NCBI GenBank assembly: GCA_038200305.1
Contig: JBBPYD010000065.1
Span: forward strand, 5,362 to 69,361
Origin: JANXXV01 sp038200305
Lineage (GTDB): Bacteria > Acidobacteriota > Terriglobia > Bryobacterales > Bryobacteraceae
DNA: 64,000 nt
Direction of reading: 5' to 3'
Shown: one piece after another, positions 35,758 to 44,547 of the stretch
Layout of the letters: every line of letters starts with the position of its first letter
Numbering within the stretch: position 1 is the first letter of the stretch
Made by a program: the position numbers and the translations under genes
Notes under the pieces: generated by a model
Told to the model about the DNA's origin: nothing
The model's database searches: none
The model's input: only the letters and a program-made list of their open reading frames with translations

Positions 35758-36399
35758 ATGGTAATCATGCAAGATGCGCTGTTGCCCTTATTTCCGCTGC
35801 AGATGGTGCTCTTGCCAAAGACACCGCTTCCGCTGCACATTTTTGAAGACCGGTACAAGGAAATGTTCCGCGATGTAATCCGAGAAAAGTCGGAGTTTGG
35901 AGTTGTGCAGGCGGGCGAAAAGGGCATTGTGAGCACCGGATGCACGGCTACGGTAGAGCGGGTGCTGAAGACCTATCCCGATGGCCGGCTAGACGTGCTG
36001 GCGCTGGGCCGCCGCCGATTTGAGATCATGCGGTTGAGCGAAGAGAAAAGTTACCTGCGTGGGGCAGTGGAGTTCTTTGACGATGAGGATGCTGTGCTGC
36101 CGGAACGGGACTTGCAACTGCGGGCGATGGAAGGCTTTTCGCAACTGAAACAGTTGGGGGAGCAGAAGGTGTTTGGCGAGCCCGAGATCGACGATCCGCA
36201 ACTCAGCTTTCAACTCGCTCAATTAGTGCAGGATTTGAATTTCAAACAGTTGCTGCTTGGCACGCGATCGGAGGCGGAGAGAATTCGTCAGCTTGCGGAA
36301 TATTTGCCAGAGTACGCCGTGCGGCAGAAACATGTTTCTCATGTGCGGGAAGTTGCTCCGAAGAACGGCCACAGCAAGCTGCCTCCGGCAAATCTATAG
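35758..36399 (+). CDS. LON N-terminal (substrate-binding) domain protein
   Basis: A 213-residue protein consisting of the LON N-terminal domain alone, without AAA+ or protease parts. LPLFPLQMVLLPKTPLPLHIFEDRYKEM at the start matches the family; GCTATVERVLKTYPDGRLDVLALGRRRFEI is the next block. Such stand-alone proteins may help select or deliver substrates, but their role is not established. The ATG at 35758 follows a GGGGG stretch at ribosome-site distance; a frame starting at 35698 would add 20 unlikely residues. Confidence 0.82.
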   Translation: MVIMQDALLPLFPLQMVLLPKTPLPLHIFEDRYKEMFRDVIREKSEFGVVQAGEKGIVSTGCTATVERVLKTYPDGRLDVLALGRRRFEIMRLSEEKSYLRGAVEFFDDEDAVLPERDLQLRAMEGFSQLKQLGEQKVFGEPEIDDPQLSFQLAQLVQDLNFKQLLLGTRSEAERIRQLAEYLPEYAVRQKHVSHVREVAPKNGHSKLPPANL

Positions 36400-36405
36400 A
36401 CCGGC

Positions 36406-37095
36406 ATGATGAGACAGCATCTGATCGTCGACGCCGACGATACTCTTTGGGAGAACAATATCTACTTCGAGCGGGCGTTCGACGACTTTGTCGAGTTTCT
36501 TGGCCACTCCACGCTTTCGCCGGAAGAGGTGCGGGCGGTGCTGGACGAGATCGAACTGGTAAACAACAAAACCCATGGGTACGGTTCGAAGAATTTTGCG
36601 AGAAATCTGGGGCTCTGCTATGAGCGGCTGGTGGAGCGGGAAGTGCGCTCTGAGGACTTGCCGGCAATCATGGCATTTGCCGAGCGGATTATTCAGCATC
36701 CGCTGGAGTTGATCGGCGGGGTGGAACGGACGCTGGAATACTTAGCGATGCGGCACGATTTGACGCTGTTTACGAAGGGTCATCCGGAGGAACAGAAGCT
36801 GAAAATCGACCGGTCTGGGTTGGGCATTTACTTTGGACACACGGCGATTGTGAAAGAGAAAGACGAGCAGGCGTATGGAGCGTTGGTAAGCGAGCGGAAC
36901 ATGAACGCGGGGCAGAGCTGGATGATTGGAAACTCGCCGAAGTCGGACATCAACCCGGCGCTAAAGGCGGGGCTCAATGCCGTTTATGTTCCGCATGAAC
37001 GGACGTGGCATCTGGAGAAGACGGAGCTTTCAAACCCTGGGCCAGGCAAGTTACTGGTACTCGACAGCTTTTCCGGTCTGCGAAAACATTTTTAA
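36406..37095 (+). CDS. HAD-superfamily hydrolase
   Basis: A 229-residue phosphatase-like protein. Motif I is DADDTLW near the N-terminus (nucleophile and acid-base Asp), motif II is LFTKG, the Lys of motif III is near VKEKDEQAYG, and motif IV is GNSPKSDINPA. The cap between motif I and II is helical. Substrate unknown. It starts six bases after the LON-domain gene, so they are likely co-transcribed. Confidence 0.8.
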   Translation: MMRQHLIVDADDTLWENNIYFERAFDDFVEFLGHSTLSPEEVRAVLDEIELVNNKTHGYGSKNFARNLGLCYERLVEREVRSEDLPAIMAFAERIIQHPLELIGGVERTLEYLAMRHDLTLFTKGHPEEQKLKIDRSGLGIYFGHTAIVKEKDEQAYGALVSERNMNAGQSWMIGNSPKSDINPALKAGLNAVYVPHERTWHLEKTELSNPGPGKLLVLDSFSGLRKHF

Positions 37096-37141
37096 TGTCG
37101 ATTTCACCGTTTTTCAGCATCTAACGTTTGAGGCCGGAGCG

Positions 37142-37534
37142 ATGAAAGGGTTTTTTCGCAGGTTTGCGAATGCGAGTGCGGATAAGATGGGATCGCCATG
37201 GGCCTTCCTGCTTGGGGTAGTGATGCTATTGGTTTGGAGCGCCACCGGCCCAATCTTCCACTATTCGGATACATGGCAACTGGTGATCAATACCGGAACC
37301 AATCTGATTACGTTCCTGATGGTGTTTCTGATTCAGGCCACGCAAAGCCGCGATGCGCGCGCAATGCACCTTAAGCTGGATGAACTGCTACGGGCGGTAT
37401 CTGAGGCCCGGACGCGATTAGTAGCGTTGGAGGAATCGCCCGAAGAGGTGATAGAGGAACTGAGACAGGAGTTCGCGCAACTAAAAGATAATTGTCCCGA
37501 AGATGAACAGAACATCGGAGCGATTGGAAAATAG
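37142..37534 (+). CDS. Low-affinity iron permease-like small membrane protein
   Basis: A 130-residue protein with two membrane helices (GSPWAFLLGVVMLLVWSATGP and VINTGTNLITFLMVFLIQ) and a charged, partly coiled-coil C-terminus. The NTGTNLITFLMVFLIQATQSRD stretch is typical of the Fet4-like low-affinity iron permease family, although bacterial members are short and iron transport is unproven. ATG 37142 begins the conserved part; a longer frame overlaps the HAD gene. Confidence 0.7.
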   Translation: MKGFFRRFANASADKMGSPWAFLLGVVMLLVWSATGPIFHYSDTWQLVINTGTNLITFLMVFLIQATQSRDARAMHLKLDELLRAVSEARTRLVALEESPEEVIEELRQEFAQLKDNCPEDEQNIGAIGK

Positions 37535-37547
37535 GTGCGGCGCCGCG

Positions 37548-39014
37548 TTATTTGATAAGCACAGCGGACTTACCCGCAAAATTCAACACAAACGATGGAA
37601 AGATGCCGAGGATCAAGGTTGCCACGGCGGAGGTCCAAATCGCGGTCTTTAGACCGGCCCCCAGAGGCTGGAGGGAATCCATGGATTCGCCGGGTTCGTG
37701 CATGTACATCACAACGATAATTCGCAGGTAGTAGAACGCGGCTACCGCGCTATTCAGAAGACCGAGGACCGTGAGCCACACCAGATGGGCATCGAGTGCG
37801 GCCTTGAATACGTAGAACTTGCCGAAGAATCCGCCGGTGAGCGGAACCCCAATCATAGAGAGCAAGAAGATGGTGAGCAGCGCGGCGGTAACGGGTTGGC
37901 GTTTGCCCAATCCTGCCATCTCATCCACTTGCAGGTATTTCTCGCCCCGCCGCGCGAAGTGGGTGACTACCGCGAATGCGCCCACGTTCATGAAGGCATA
38001 CGAGGCGAGATAGAACATGGCCGCCGCGGTGCCGATTTCGGAATGGGCGGTGACCGCAACCAGTACATAGCCGGCGTGGGCGATTGAACTGTAGGCAAGC
38101 AATCGTTTGATATTGTTTTGACGGATTGCGGCGAAGTTGCCGACAATCATGGTAAGCAGCGCGCAGATCCAGACGATGGGCGCCCAACGGCCTGCGATCG
38201 GCTCGAATGCGGTCATGTACACGCGTAGAAAGATGGCGAAGGCTGCGGCCTTCGGCCCAGCGGACATGAACGCGGTGACTGGAATGGGCGCGCCCTGATA
38301 CACGTCTGGCGCCCAAACCTGGAATGGGGCGGCCGAAACTTTGAAGGCGAAGCCGACGAACATTAATGCGGCTGAGACGCCCGCCAACGCTAAGGAGGGT
38401 GCGATGTCGCGGGTGGAGAGGATGCGGCGGATCTCAGTGAGGTTGGTGGTGCCGGTGATCCCGTAAATCCATGCAATACCGTAAAGCAGAAAAGCGGTAG
38501 CGAAGGAGCCGAGCAGGAAATACTTGAGTGCGGATTCGTTGTTGCGCTTGTCATCGCGCAGGTAACCAGCGAGGATGTAGGTCGCGATGGACGAAATTTC
38601 GAGCCCAATGAAGACCATCATCAATTCATTAGCGCTGGCAAGGATGCACTGGCCCACGAGGGAGAACAACACGAGCGCGTGATATTCGCCGGCTTCCGCC
38701 TTTTCGCGCCGCAGGTATTGGCCGGAGCAGAAGACCACCAGGATGCCGACAACGATGACGAGAACGCGGAAGAAGGTGGCGAAGCCGTCAATCAGCAGCA
38801 TGTTCTGGAATGCAGGACCGGGGTTCGAGTAAGCGGCAATTGCGGCCCAAAGCGCGGCGAATAGCCCAGCGAGAGAGAGGTTCGGCAGGAAACTATGATG
38901 ACGTTCGCCGATGATGGGTTCCAGCATCATAATGACGGTTGCGACAACAGTGAGGATGATCTCCGGTAGGAACCGGAAGTACTCGACGCCAGCCGGCATA
39001 AAGTTAGCGGGCAT
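37548..39014 (-). CDS. nuoN: NADH-quinone oxidoreductase subunit N
   Basis: A 488-residue proton-pumping antiporter-like subunit with about 14 membrane helices. Conserved charged residues lie in the middle helices (FVGFAFKVSAAPFQVWAPDVYQG; RLLAYSSIAHAGY). It is the last gene of the leftward complex I operon and overlaps nuoM by 11 bases. Confidence 0.95.
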   Translation of the reverse strand: MPANFMPAGVEYFRFLPEIILTVVATVIMMLEPIIGERHHSFLPNLSLAGLFAALWAAIAAYSNPGPAFQNMLLIDGFATFFRVLVIVVGILVVFCSGQYLRREKAEAGEYHALVLFSLVGQCILASANELMMVFIGLEISSIATYILAGYLRDDKRNNESALKYFLLGSFATAFLLYGIAWIYGITGTTNLTEIRRILSTRDIAPSLALAGVSAALMFVGFAFKVSAAPFQVWAPDVYQGAPIPVTAFMSAGPKAAAFAIFLRVYMTAFEPIAGRWAPIVWICALLTMIVGNFAAIRQNNIKRLLAYSSIAHAGYVLVAVTAHSEIGTAAAMFYLASYAFMNVGAFAVVTHFARRGEKYLQVDEMAGLGKRQPVTAALLTIFLLSMIGVPLTGGFFGKFYVFKAALDAHLVWLTVLGLLNSAVAAFYYLRIIVVMYMHEPGESMDSLQPLGAGLKTAIWTSAVATLILGIFPSFVLNFAGKSAVLIK

Positions 39015-40665
39015 TTGCTGTCTCCGCGACCGGCTGAGTCTTATTCAAATTTGCGGGTATTGTTTTCACCTGATATTCGATACTTGCCTTACTCTGCTCA
39101 AGCGTGCGGGCCGTGGCTACGCCAATGGATGGCAGGAACGATTGGGACCCCATCCCCATCCAGACCATCAGAATCGCCAGGGGCAGGATGGCGGCCCATT
39201 CGCGGCCGGTTAAATCGGGCATGTGCCAGCCATGGCTGTGCTCTTCTTCCAAGGTCTGCTGGACAGCTTCATCCTCGGCCTCAACCTGAACGGGAACAAC
39301 GGTTCCAGCGCCGTGGCCCTGACCGTGGCTGCTATCGGCTTTTTGCCCCGGCATGCGTCCGAAGAAAATTCGCTGATAGAGCCAGAGCATATAGCAGGCG
39401 GAGAGAATGACTCCGATTGCGGCGAAGATGCTCCATTGCATGTTGACCAATGACGCGCCTTGCAGTACTAAAAATTCGCCGACGAAGTTATTCAAAGTGG
39501 GCAAGCCGATGCTGGCGAGGGACGCGAGCAAGAAGATGGCGGCCAGCCACGGTGCGGCGGTGGCGACGCCGCTGAATGCAGAAATTTCCAAAGAATGCCG
39601 CCGCTCGTACAGATATCCGACCAGGATGAAGAGCGCGCCGGTGGAGATGCCGTGATTCAGCATCTGGTAGACCGCGCCGTCAAGGCCGATCTGATTGAAC
39701 GAGAAGATGCCGAGCACGACGAAGCCGAGGTGGCTCACCGATGAGTACGCAACCAGTTTTTTCATGTTAGGCTGCACCAGCGCGACCAACGCGCCGTAGA
39801 TGATTCCGATAATGGCGAGGACGGCAATCCAGCCGGCATTCTCTCGCGAGGCGTTCGGGAACAGCGGCAGGCAAAAACGGAGCAGACCGTAGGTGCCCAT
39901 TTTCAGCATGACCGAGGCCAGCATGACGGAGCCTGCCGTAGGCGCTTCGACGTGTGCGTCGGGCAGCCAGGTATGCAGCGGAAAGATGGGAACCTTGATG
40001 GCGAAGGCGAAGAAGAACGCCAGGAACAGAAGTGTCTGCTCGGTATGGGTCAACATCAGCTTGCCGGTGGAGAGGAGGTTCAGCAGAATCGGATAGTCGA
40101 ATGTGCCGGTCCTGTTGTAGAGAAAAATGATCGCCCCGAGCATGAGTACTGAACCGGCCATGGTGTACAGGAAGAATTTAACGGCGGCGTAGATGCGGCG
40201 GTCGTGTCCCCAAATGCCGATCAGGAAATACATGGGGACAAGAGAGATTTCCCAAAACGTGTAAAACAGGAAGAGATCCAGGGCGGCGAAGACCCCGATA
40301 AGGCCGAATTCCAGCAGCAACAAGAAGGCGAAGAATTCCTTCACCCGGTCTTGGACGGAATTCCACGAAACCGCCATCGCGATCGGGGTCAGAAGCGTGG
40401 ATAACATCACCAGCCAGAGGCTGATGCCGTCGAGGCCCACATGATAGTTGATCGGCGGGTAGCTGATCCACGGCGTGTCGGTGATGAACTGGTATTCCGG
40501 CCCTCCATGCAGGATCGGGCCGATGAGACCAAGGGACGCCAGGAAGACCGCAAGAGAGACGATCAGACCGGTCATCCGGATCATTCCCTTGTTTTCTTTC
40601 GGGAGGAACAGAAGGATCAGAAAACCGAGAAACGGGATTGCGATAAGGACGTTCAGGAGGTTCAT
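39004..40665 (-). CDS. nuoM: NADH-quinone oxidoreductase subunit M
   Basis: A 553-residue antiporter-like subunit. PIFPLHTWLPDAHVEAPTAGSV and KKLVAYSSVSHLGFV carry the key Lys and His residues of the proton channel. A loop near residue 440-480 is rich in Gln, His and Glu (GQGHGAGT ... EEEHSHGWHM), longer than in common homologues. Start overlaps the nuoL stop (ATGA). Confidence 0.95.
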   Translation of the reverse strand: MNLLNVLIAIPFLGFLILLFLPKENKGMIRMTGLIVSLAVFLASLGLIGPILHGGPEYQFITDTPWISYPPINYHVGLDGISLWLVMLSTLLTPIAMAVSWNSVQDRVKEFFAFLLLLEFGLIGVFAALDLFLFYTFWEISLVPMYFLIGIWGHDRRIYAAVKFFLYTMAGSVLMLGAIIFLYNRTGTFDYPILLNLLSTGKLMLTHTEQTLLFLAFFFAFAIKVPIFPLHTWLPDAHVEAPTAGSVMLASVMLKMGTYGLLRFCLPLFPNASRENAGWIAVLAIIGIIYGALVALVQPNMKKLVAYSSVSHLGFVVLGIFSFNQIGLDGAVYQMLNHGISTGALFILVGYLYERRHSLEISAFSGVATAAPWLAAIFLLASLASIGLPTLNNFVGEFLVLQGASLVNMQWSIFAAIGVILSACYMLWLYQRIFFGRMPGQKADSSHGQGHGAGTVVPVQVEAEDEAVQQTLEEEHSHGWHMPDLTGREWAAILPLAILMVWMGMGSQSFLPSIGVATARTLEQSKASIEYQVKTIPANLNKTQPVAETANAR

Positions 40666-42527
40666 CGGATGCCTCCGGAGAGGCCCATGACCACAATGAC
40701 CAGGATAGAACCCAGCACCACCCAGGCTGCGTAACTTCTAATATTTCCGGATTGAAGCCGGCGGAGTGCGCCGCCGATGTTGCGGGAACGGGCGCCGATT
40801 CCGTTCACTGTGCCATCGATTAGCCCTCGATCTACACCTTTCCAGAGGACGCTGCGGGAACCCTGGACGATTGGCTCGACGATGGCCGCGTCATACGCTT
40901 CATCGACAAAATACTTGTGATAGAGAAGACGATAGAGGCCGCTGAAAGTGTTTGCCAGTGAGCCTGCCAGCGACGGGCTGAGCACGTACATGATGTAGGC
41001 CAGCGCGATTCCGAACAAGCCCGCACCTACGGCGGTGTACTCCAACCATTTTTCGGACTGTTCGGCCAACTTGGGAAACATTGGTTCCAGGAATTGCGGG
41101 ACAGGCAGGAATCCGCCAATCAGCGAGAGAACCGCGAGAACGATCAGCGGCACGGTCATTACTAGGGGCGATTCGTGCGGATGTTTATCGCCCCGGTACT
41201 TCCCGAAGAACGCCAAAAACACGGAGCGGAACACGTAGAAAGCGGTCATTCCGGCGGTCACGACTCCAACCCAATACATCCAGGGAGCGTGATGATAGGC
41301 TGCAATGAGAATCTCATCCTTACTGGCTGCCCCGGAGGTAAAAGGCACGCCAGAAATTGCGAGCGCCGCGCAGAACACGGTAACGAACGTGATGGGAATC
41401 TTCTTGGCAAGTCCGCCCATGTGCTGCAGGTCCTGTTCGCCGCTGAGTGCGTGTATTACGCTGCCGGCGCCCAGGAACAGGAGCGCTTTAAAGAAGGCAT
41501 GCGTGACTACGTGGAAGATGCCGGCGGCGAAAGCGCCGGAGCCAAGAGCGAGGAACATGTAGCCGAGTTGAGAAACCGTGGAGTACGCAAACACCTTTTT
41601 GATATCGTTTTGAACCAAACCGATGGTCGCCGCCAATACTGCGGTGGCGAGGCCGATGATGGCGACGAAATCCATTGCAATGGGTGAGTGGACGAAGAGC
41701 GTTGACGACCGCGCGACCATGTACACACCGGCTGTGACCATGGTTGCCGCGTGGATCAGCGCGGATACCGGAGTGGGACCGGCCATGGCGTCCGGCAACC
41801 AGACGTACAGCGGGATTTGAGCGGACTTACCCATTGCACCGAGGAACAACAAAAGGCAGATGCCGGTGAACATGCCGGCACCGGCGTCTACGGGCAATCC
41901 TTTCGCGGATTCAAATACTTTGCCAAAATCGAGCGAACCGAAGTTTTTGAAGATCAGGAACATCGCTAAGAGATAGCCGAAATCGCCGATTCGATTGACG
42001 ATGAAAGCCTTCTTGCCGGCATCGGCGGCGAATTTTTCGAGGAAATAAAACCCGACCAGCAGGTAACTGCAGAGCCCGACACCTTCCCATCCGATAAACA
42101 GAACCAGGTAATTGGCGCCCAGCACCAGCACCAGCATAAAGGACATGAACAGATTCAGGTAAGCGAAGAAGCGATAATAGCCATCTTCATGCGCCATGTA
42201 TCCAGCGGAGTAGATGTGAATGAGCAGGCCGACACCAGTCACGATGAGCAACATAACGGCGCTGAGCCGGTCTACTGCAAAATCGAACCCAACGTTGAGA
42301 GTACCGCTTTGGATCCAGGTGAAATAGCGTTCAATATGAGCTTCTTCGGCCATTCCCGCGCCGAACATGCCGAGAGCCGAGAGTGTTTTCAACACCCAGA
42401 GGAAGGACAGCAAAACGGAGCCAATCGCGACGGCGTTGACCAGGCCCTTGCCGGAACGGCGTCCGATCAATCCAGTAATTGCGAACCCGGCGAGGGGGAA
42501 TACGGGAATCAGCCAAAGTTGATGCAT
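40662..42527 (-). CDS. nuoL: NADH-quinone oxidoreductase subunit L
   Basis: A 621-residue antiporter-like subunit with the long lateral helix region at the C-terminus (from about 520). IPLYVWLPDAMAGPTPVSALIHAATMV and the KKVFAYSTVSQLGYM block are diagnostic. It follows nuoK after a 15-base gap. Confidence 0.95.
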   Translation of the reverse strand: MHQLWLIPVFPLAGFAITGLIGRRSGKGLVNAVAIGSVLLSFLWVLKTLSALGMFGAGMAEEAHIERYFTWIQSGTLNVGFDFAVDRLSAVMLLIVTGVGLLIHIYSAGYMAHEDGYYRFFAYLNLFMSFMLVLVLGANYLVLFIGWEGVGLCSYLLVGFYFLEKFAADAGKKAFIVNRIGDFGYLLAMFLIFKNFGSLDFGKVFESAKGLPVDAGAGMFTGICLLLFLGAMGKSAQIPLYVWLPDAMAGPTPVSALIHAATMVTAGVYMVARSSTLFVHSPIAMDFVAIIGLATAVLAATIGLVQNDIKKVFAYSTVSQLGYMFLALGSGAFAAGIFHVVTHAFFKALLFLGAGSVIHALSGEQDLQHMGGLAKKIPITFVTVFCAALAISGVPFTSGAASKDEILIAAYHHAPWMYWVGVVTAGMTAFYVFRSVFLAFFGKYRGDKHPHESPLVMTVPLIVLAVLSLIGGFLPVPQFLEPMFPKLAEQSEKWLEYTAVGAGLFGIALAYIMYVLSPSLAGSLANTFSGLYRLLYHKYFVDEAYDAAIVEPIVQGSRSVLWKGVDRGLIDGTVNGIGARSRNIGGALRRLQSGNIRSYAAWVVLGSILVIVVMGLSGGIR

Positions 42528-42542
42528 CAGTTATGTTTGCTC

Positions 42543-42863
42543 TTAATTCTTCATGCTGTCGATTTCATCAATCTCCAGCGTGGAACGATTCTTATAGACG
42601 GTCAGGATGATGCCGAGACCGACCGCTGCCTCCGCGGCCGCAACCACCATTACAAAAAACGAGAAAATCTGGCCATCGACCTGTTTGAATTGGTACGAAA
42701 AGGCTATGAAGCTGAGGTTGACGGCGTTAAGCATCAGCTCAATGGACATGAATACGGTGATGATATTTTTGCGGAACAGAAACCCGGCCACGCCGAGCGA
42801 GAACAGAACGGCGCTCAACAGAAGATACCAGGACAGCGGCACGGATGCCGGAAACTGAGGCAT
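42543..42863 (-). CDS. nuoK: NADH-quinone oxidoreductase subunit K
   Basis: A 106-residue three-helix subunit with the two conserved membrane Glu residues (FMSIELMLNAVNL and AAAEAAVGLGI). It begins one base before the nuoJ stop region, with almost no spacer. Confidence 0.95.
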   Translation of the reverse strand: MPQFPASVPLSWYLLLSAVLFSLGVAGFLFRKNIITVFMSIELMLNAVNLSFIAFSYQFKQVDGQIFSFFVMVVAAAEAAVGLGIILTVYKNRSTLEIDEIDSMKN

Positions 42864-43361
42864 TTAGATCTCCTTCCTTGCTAGGACAATCGCGCCAATA
42901 ATAGCGATGAGAATCAGAACAGAGGTGACTTCAAATGGCAGCAGATATTGTGTAAACAAGCTGCGTCCGACTTCCTGCGCCGCGCCGCCGGTAAAACTGC
43001 CAAAACTGACGCCCGCGGTTTTCGGCAACATACCTTGGATGACATAGCTAAGAATGCCGATGAAGACGGCGAAGAGGGGGATGCCGAACCACTTAACCAT
43101 AGGCGATTTCGCCGATTTGCGCTCTGCTCCCGCGTTCAACAGCATGATGACGAAGATGAAAAGCACCATGATGGCGCCTGCGTAAACAATAATTTGAGCC
43201 ATGGCGAGGAATTCAGCGCCAAGCAACAGATACAGCACTGCAAGGGACACCATGACGCCCACCAATGAAAGAGCGCTTGAAATGGGATGGGTCTGAACCA
43301 CAAGACTGATTGCGGAGGCGACCGCGATAAAAGCAAATAGAAGGAAGAGAGTTGCGTCCAT
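42864..43361 (-). CDS. nuoJ: NADH-quinone oxidoreductase subunit J
   Basis: A 165-residue five-helix subunit. AEFLAMAQIIVYAGAIMVLFIFVIMLL contains the conserved Tyr in the flexible helix. It directly follows nuoH, where nuoI would normally lie. Confidence 0.93.
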   Translation of the reverse strand: MDATLFLLFAFIAVASAISLVVQTHPISSALSLVGVMVSLAVLYLLLGAEFLAMAQIIVYAGAIMVLFIFVIMLLNAGAERKSAKSPMVKWFGIPLFAVFIGILSYVIQGMLPKTAGVSFGSFTGGAAQEVGRSLFTQYLLPFEVTSVLILIAIIGAIVLARKEI

Positions 43362-43367
43362 GATGGT

Positions 43368-44546
43368 TTAGGGCCAGAGGGCTACAATGAGCGCGGTTAC
43401 AAGCAGATTCAGTAGCGCGGCGGGAAACAAGAACGTCCAGGCGAAGCGCATCAACTGGTCATAACGGAAGCGGGGCAAGGTGCCACGAATCCAAATAAAG
43501 ACAAATAGCAGAAAGCCAATCTTCGCGATGAACCAGAACAGCGGCAAAAGAATGGGCTGCAAAATTGGAATCAGGAACAGAACCGCAATGCCGAAGAAGA
43601 CGAAAGCGGTGACAGGCAACGTGATCCGGTCGAACGGACGGGCCGGGTGCAAACCATGCCAGAGGGCGATGAGGCCGCTGGCTAAAAACAGAGCTGTTGG
43701 AATGTACATCGACCCATATTCAGCCGGGAACGGTGCGTGCCAACCGCCTAGAAACAACAGAGTCGCCACCGCGGTGACCGTCACCATGTTGGCGTATTCG
43801 GCCATGAAGAACGCGGCGAATTTCATGCTGCTGTATTCAACGTGGAATCCTGCAACCAGTTCATTTTCGGCTTCCGGAAGATCGAACGGCACGCGGTTGG
43901 TCTCGGCAAAAGCGGAGATGAGAAAGATGATGAAGCCGAAAATCTCCGGAAAGACGTTCCAGCGGGGTATGAACCCGAAATAGTAACCAGCCTGCGTGTC
44001 CACCAGTTCGCGAAAGCTCAACGTGTTCGAAAGCAGCAGGGGCGCGGCGATGGCGAGCGCCATAGGCAGCTCATAACTGATCATCTGCGCGGAGCTGCGC
44101 AGACCACCGATTAGCGAGTACTTGTTGTTTGAGGCCCATCCGGCGAGCGCAACGCCGTAAACGCCAATAGAGGAAAGCGCCAAGACAAACAGCACCCCGA
44201 TCTTCAGGTCGGTAAGCTGCATCCATGTTTTCACACCGAACACATCGATTTCCGGACCGAACGGAATGACTGAAATCGAAATCAGCGCGATGGTCACCGC
44301 CAGGAACGGCGCGAGCATGTAGAAGAACTTATTGACGTAAGGCGGAAGAAGGTCTTCTTTGGTCAGCAGTTTGATAACATCGGCGAGCGGCTGCAATAGA
44401 CCATGCGGGCCAACGCGCTGCGGGCCGACGCGCAGTTGGATGTGCGCCAGCACTTTGCGCTCAATCCATTGCAGATAGGCCAGGGTGGTGAGCAGGATGA
44501 ACGCAATCAGGCCCGCTTTGATCAAACTAAGAATATAAAAATTCAT
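43368..44546 (-). CDS. nuoH: NADH-quinone oxidoreductase subunit H
   Basis: A 392-residue quinone-chamber subunit with about eight helices. ERKVLAHIQLRVGPQRVGPHGLLQPLADVIKL near the N-terminus and FAETNRVPFDLPEAENELVAGFHVEYS in the middle are signature loops. It starts one base after the nuoG stop. Confidence 0.96.
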   Translation of the reverse strand: MNFYILSLIKAGLIAFILLTTLAYLQWIERKVLAHIQLRVGPQRVGPHGLLQPLADVIKLLTKEDLLPPYVNKFFYMLAPFLAVTIALISISVIPFGPEIDVFGVKTWMQLTDLKIGVLFVLALSSIGVYGVALAGWASNNKYSLIGGLRSSAQMISYELPMALAIAAPLLLSNTLSFRELVDTQAGYYFGFIPRWNVFPEIFGFIIFLISAFAETNRVPFDLPEAENELVAGFHVEYSSMKFAAFFMAEYANMVTVTAVATLLFLGGWHAPFPAEYGSMYIPTALFLASGLIALWHGLHPARPFDRITLPVTAFVFFGIAVLFLIPILQPILLPLFWFIAKIGFLLFVFIWIRGTLPRFRYDQLMRFAWTFLFPAALLNLLVTALIVALWP

Positions 44547-44547
44547 G

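Noticed and set aside
37537..37546. GCGGCGCCGC palindrome between the iron permease-like gene and nuoN as a terminator
   Set aside because: No loop room and no T-run; too short to call a terminator.
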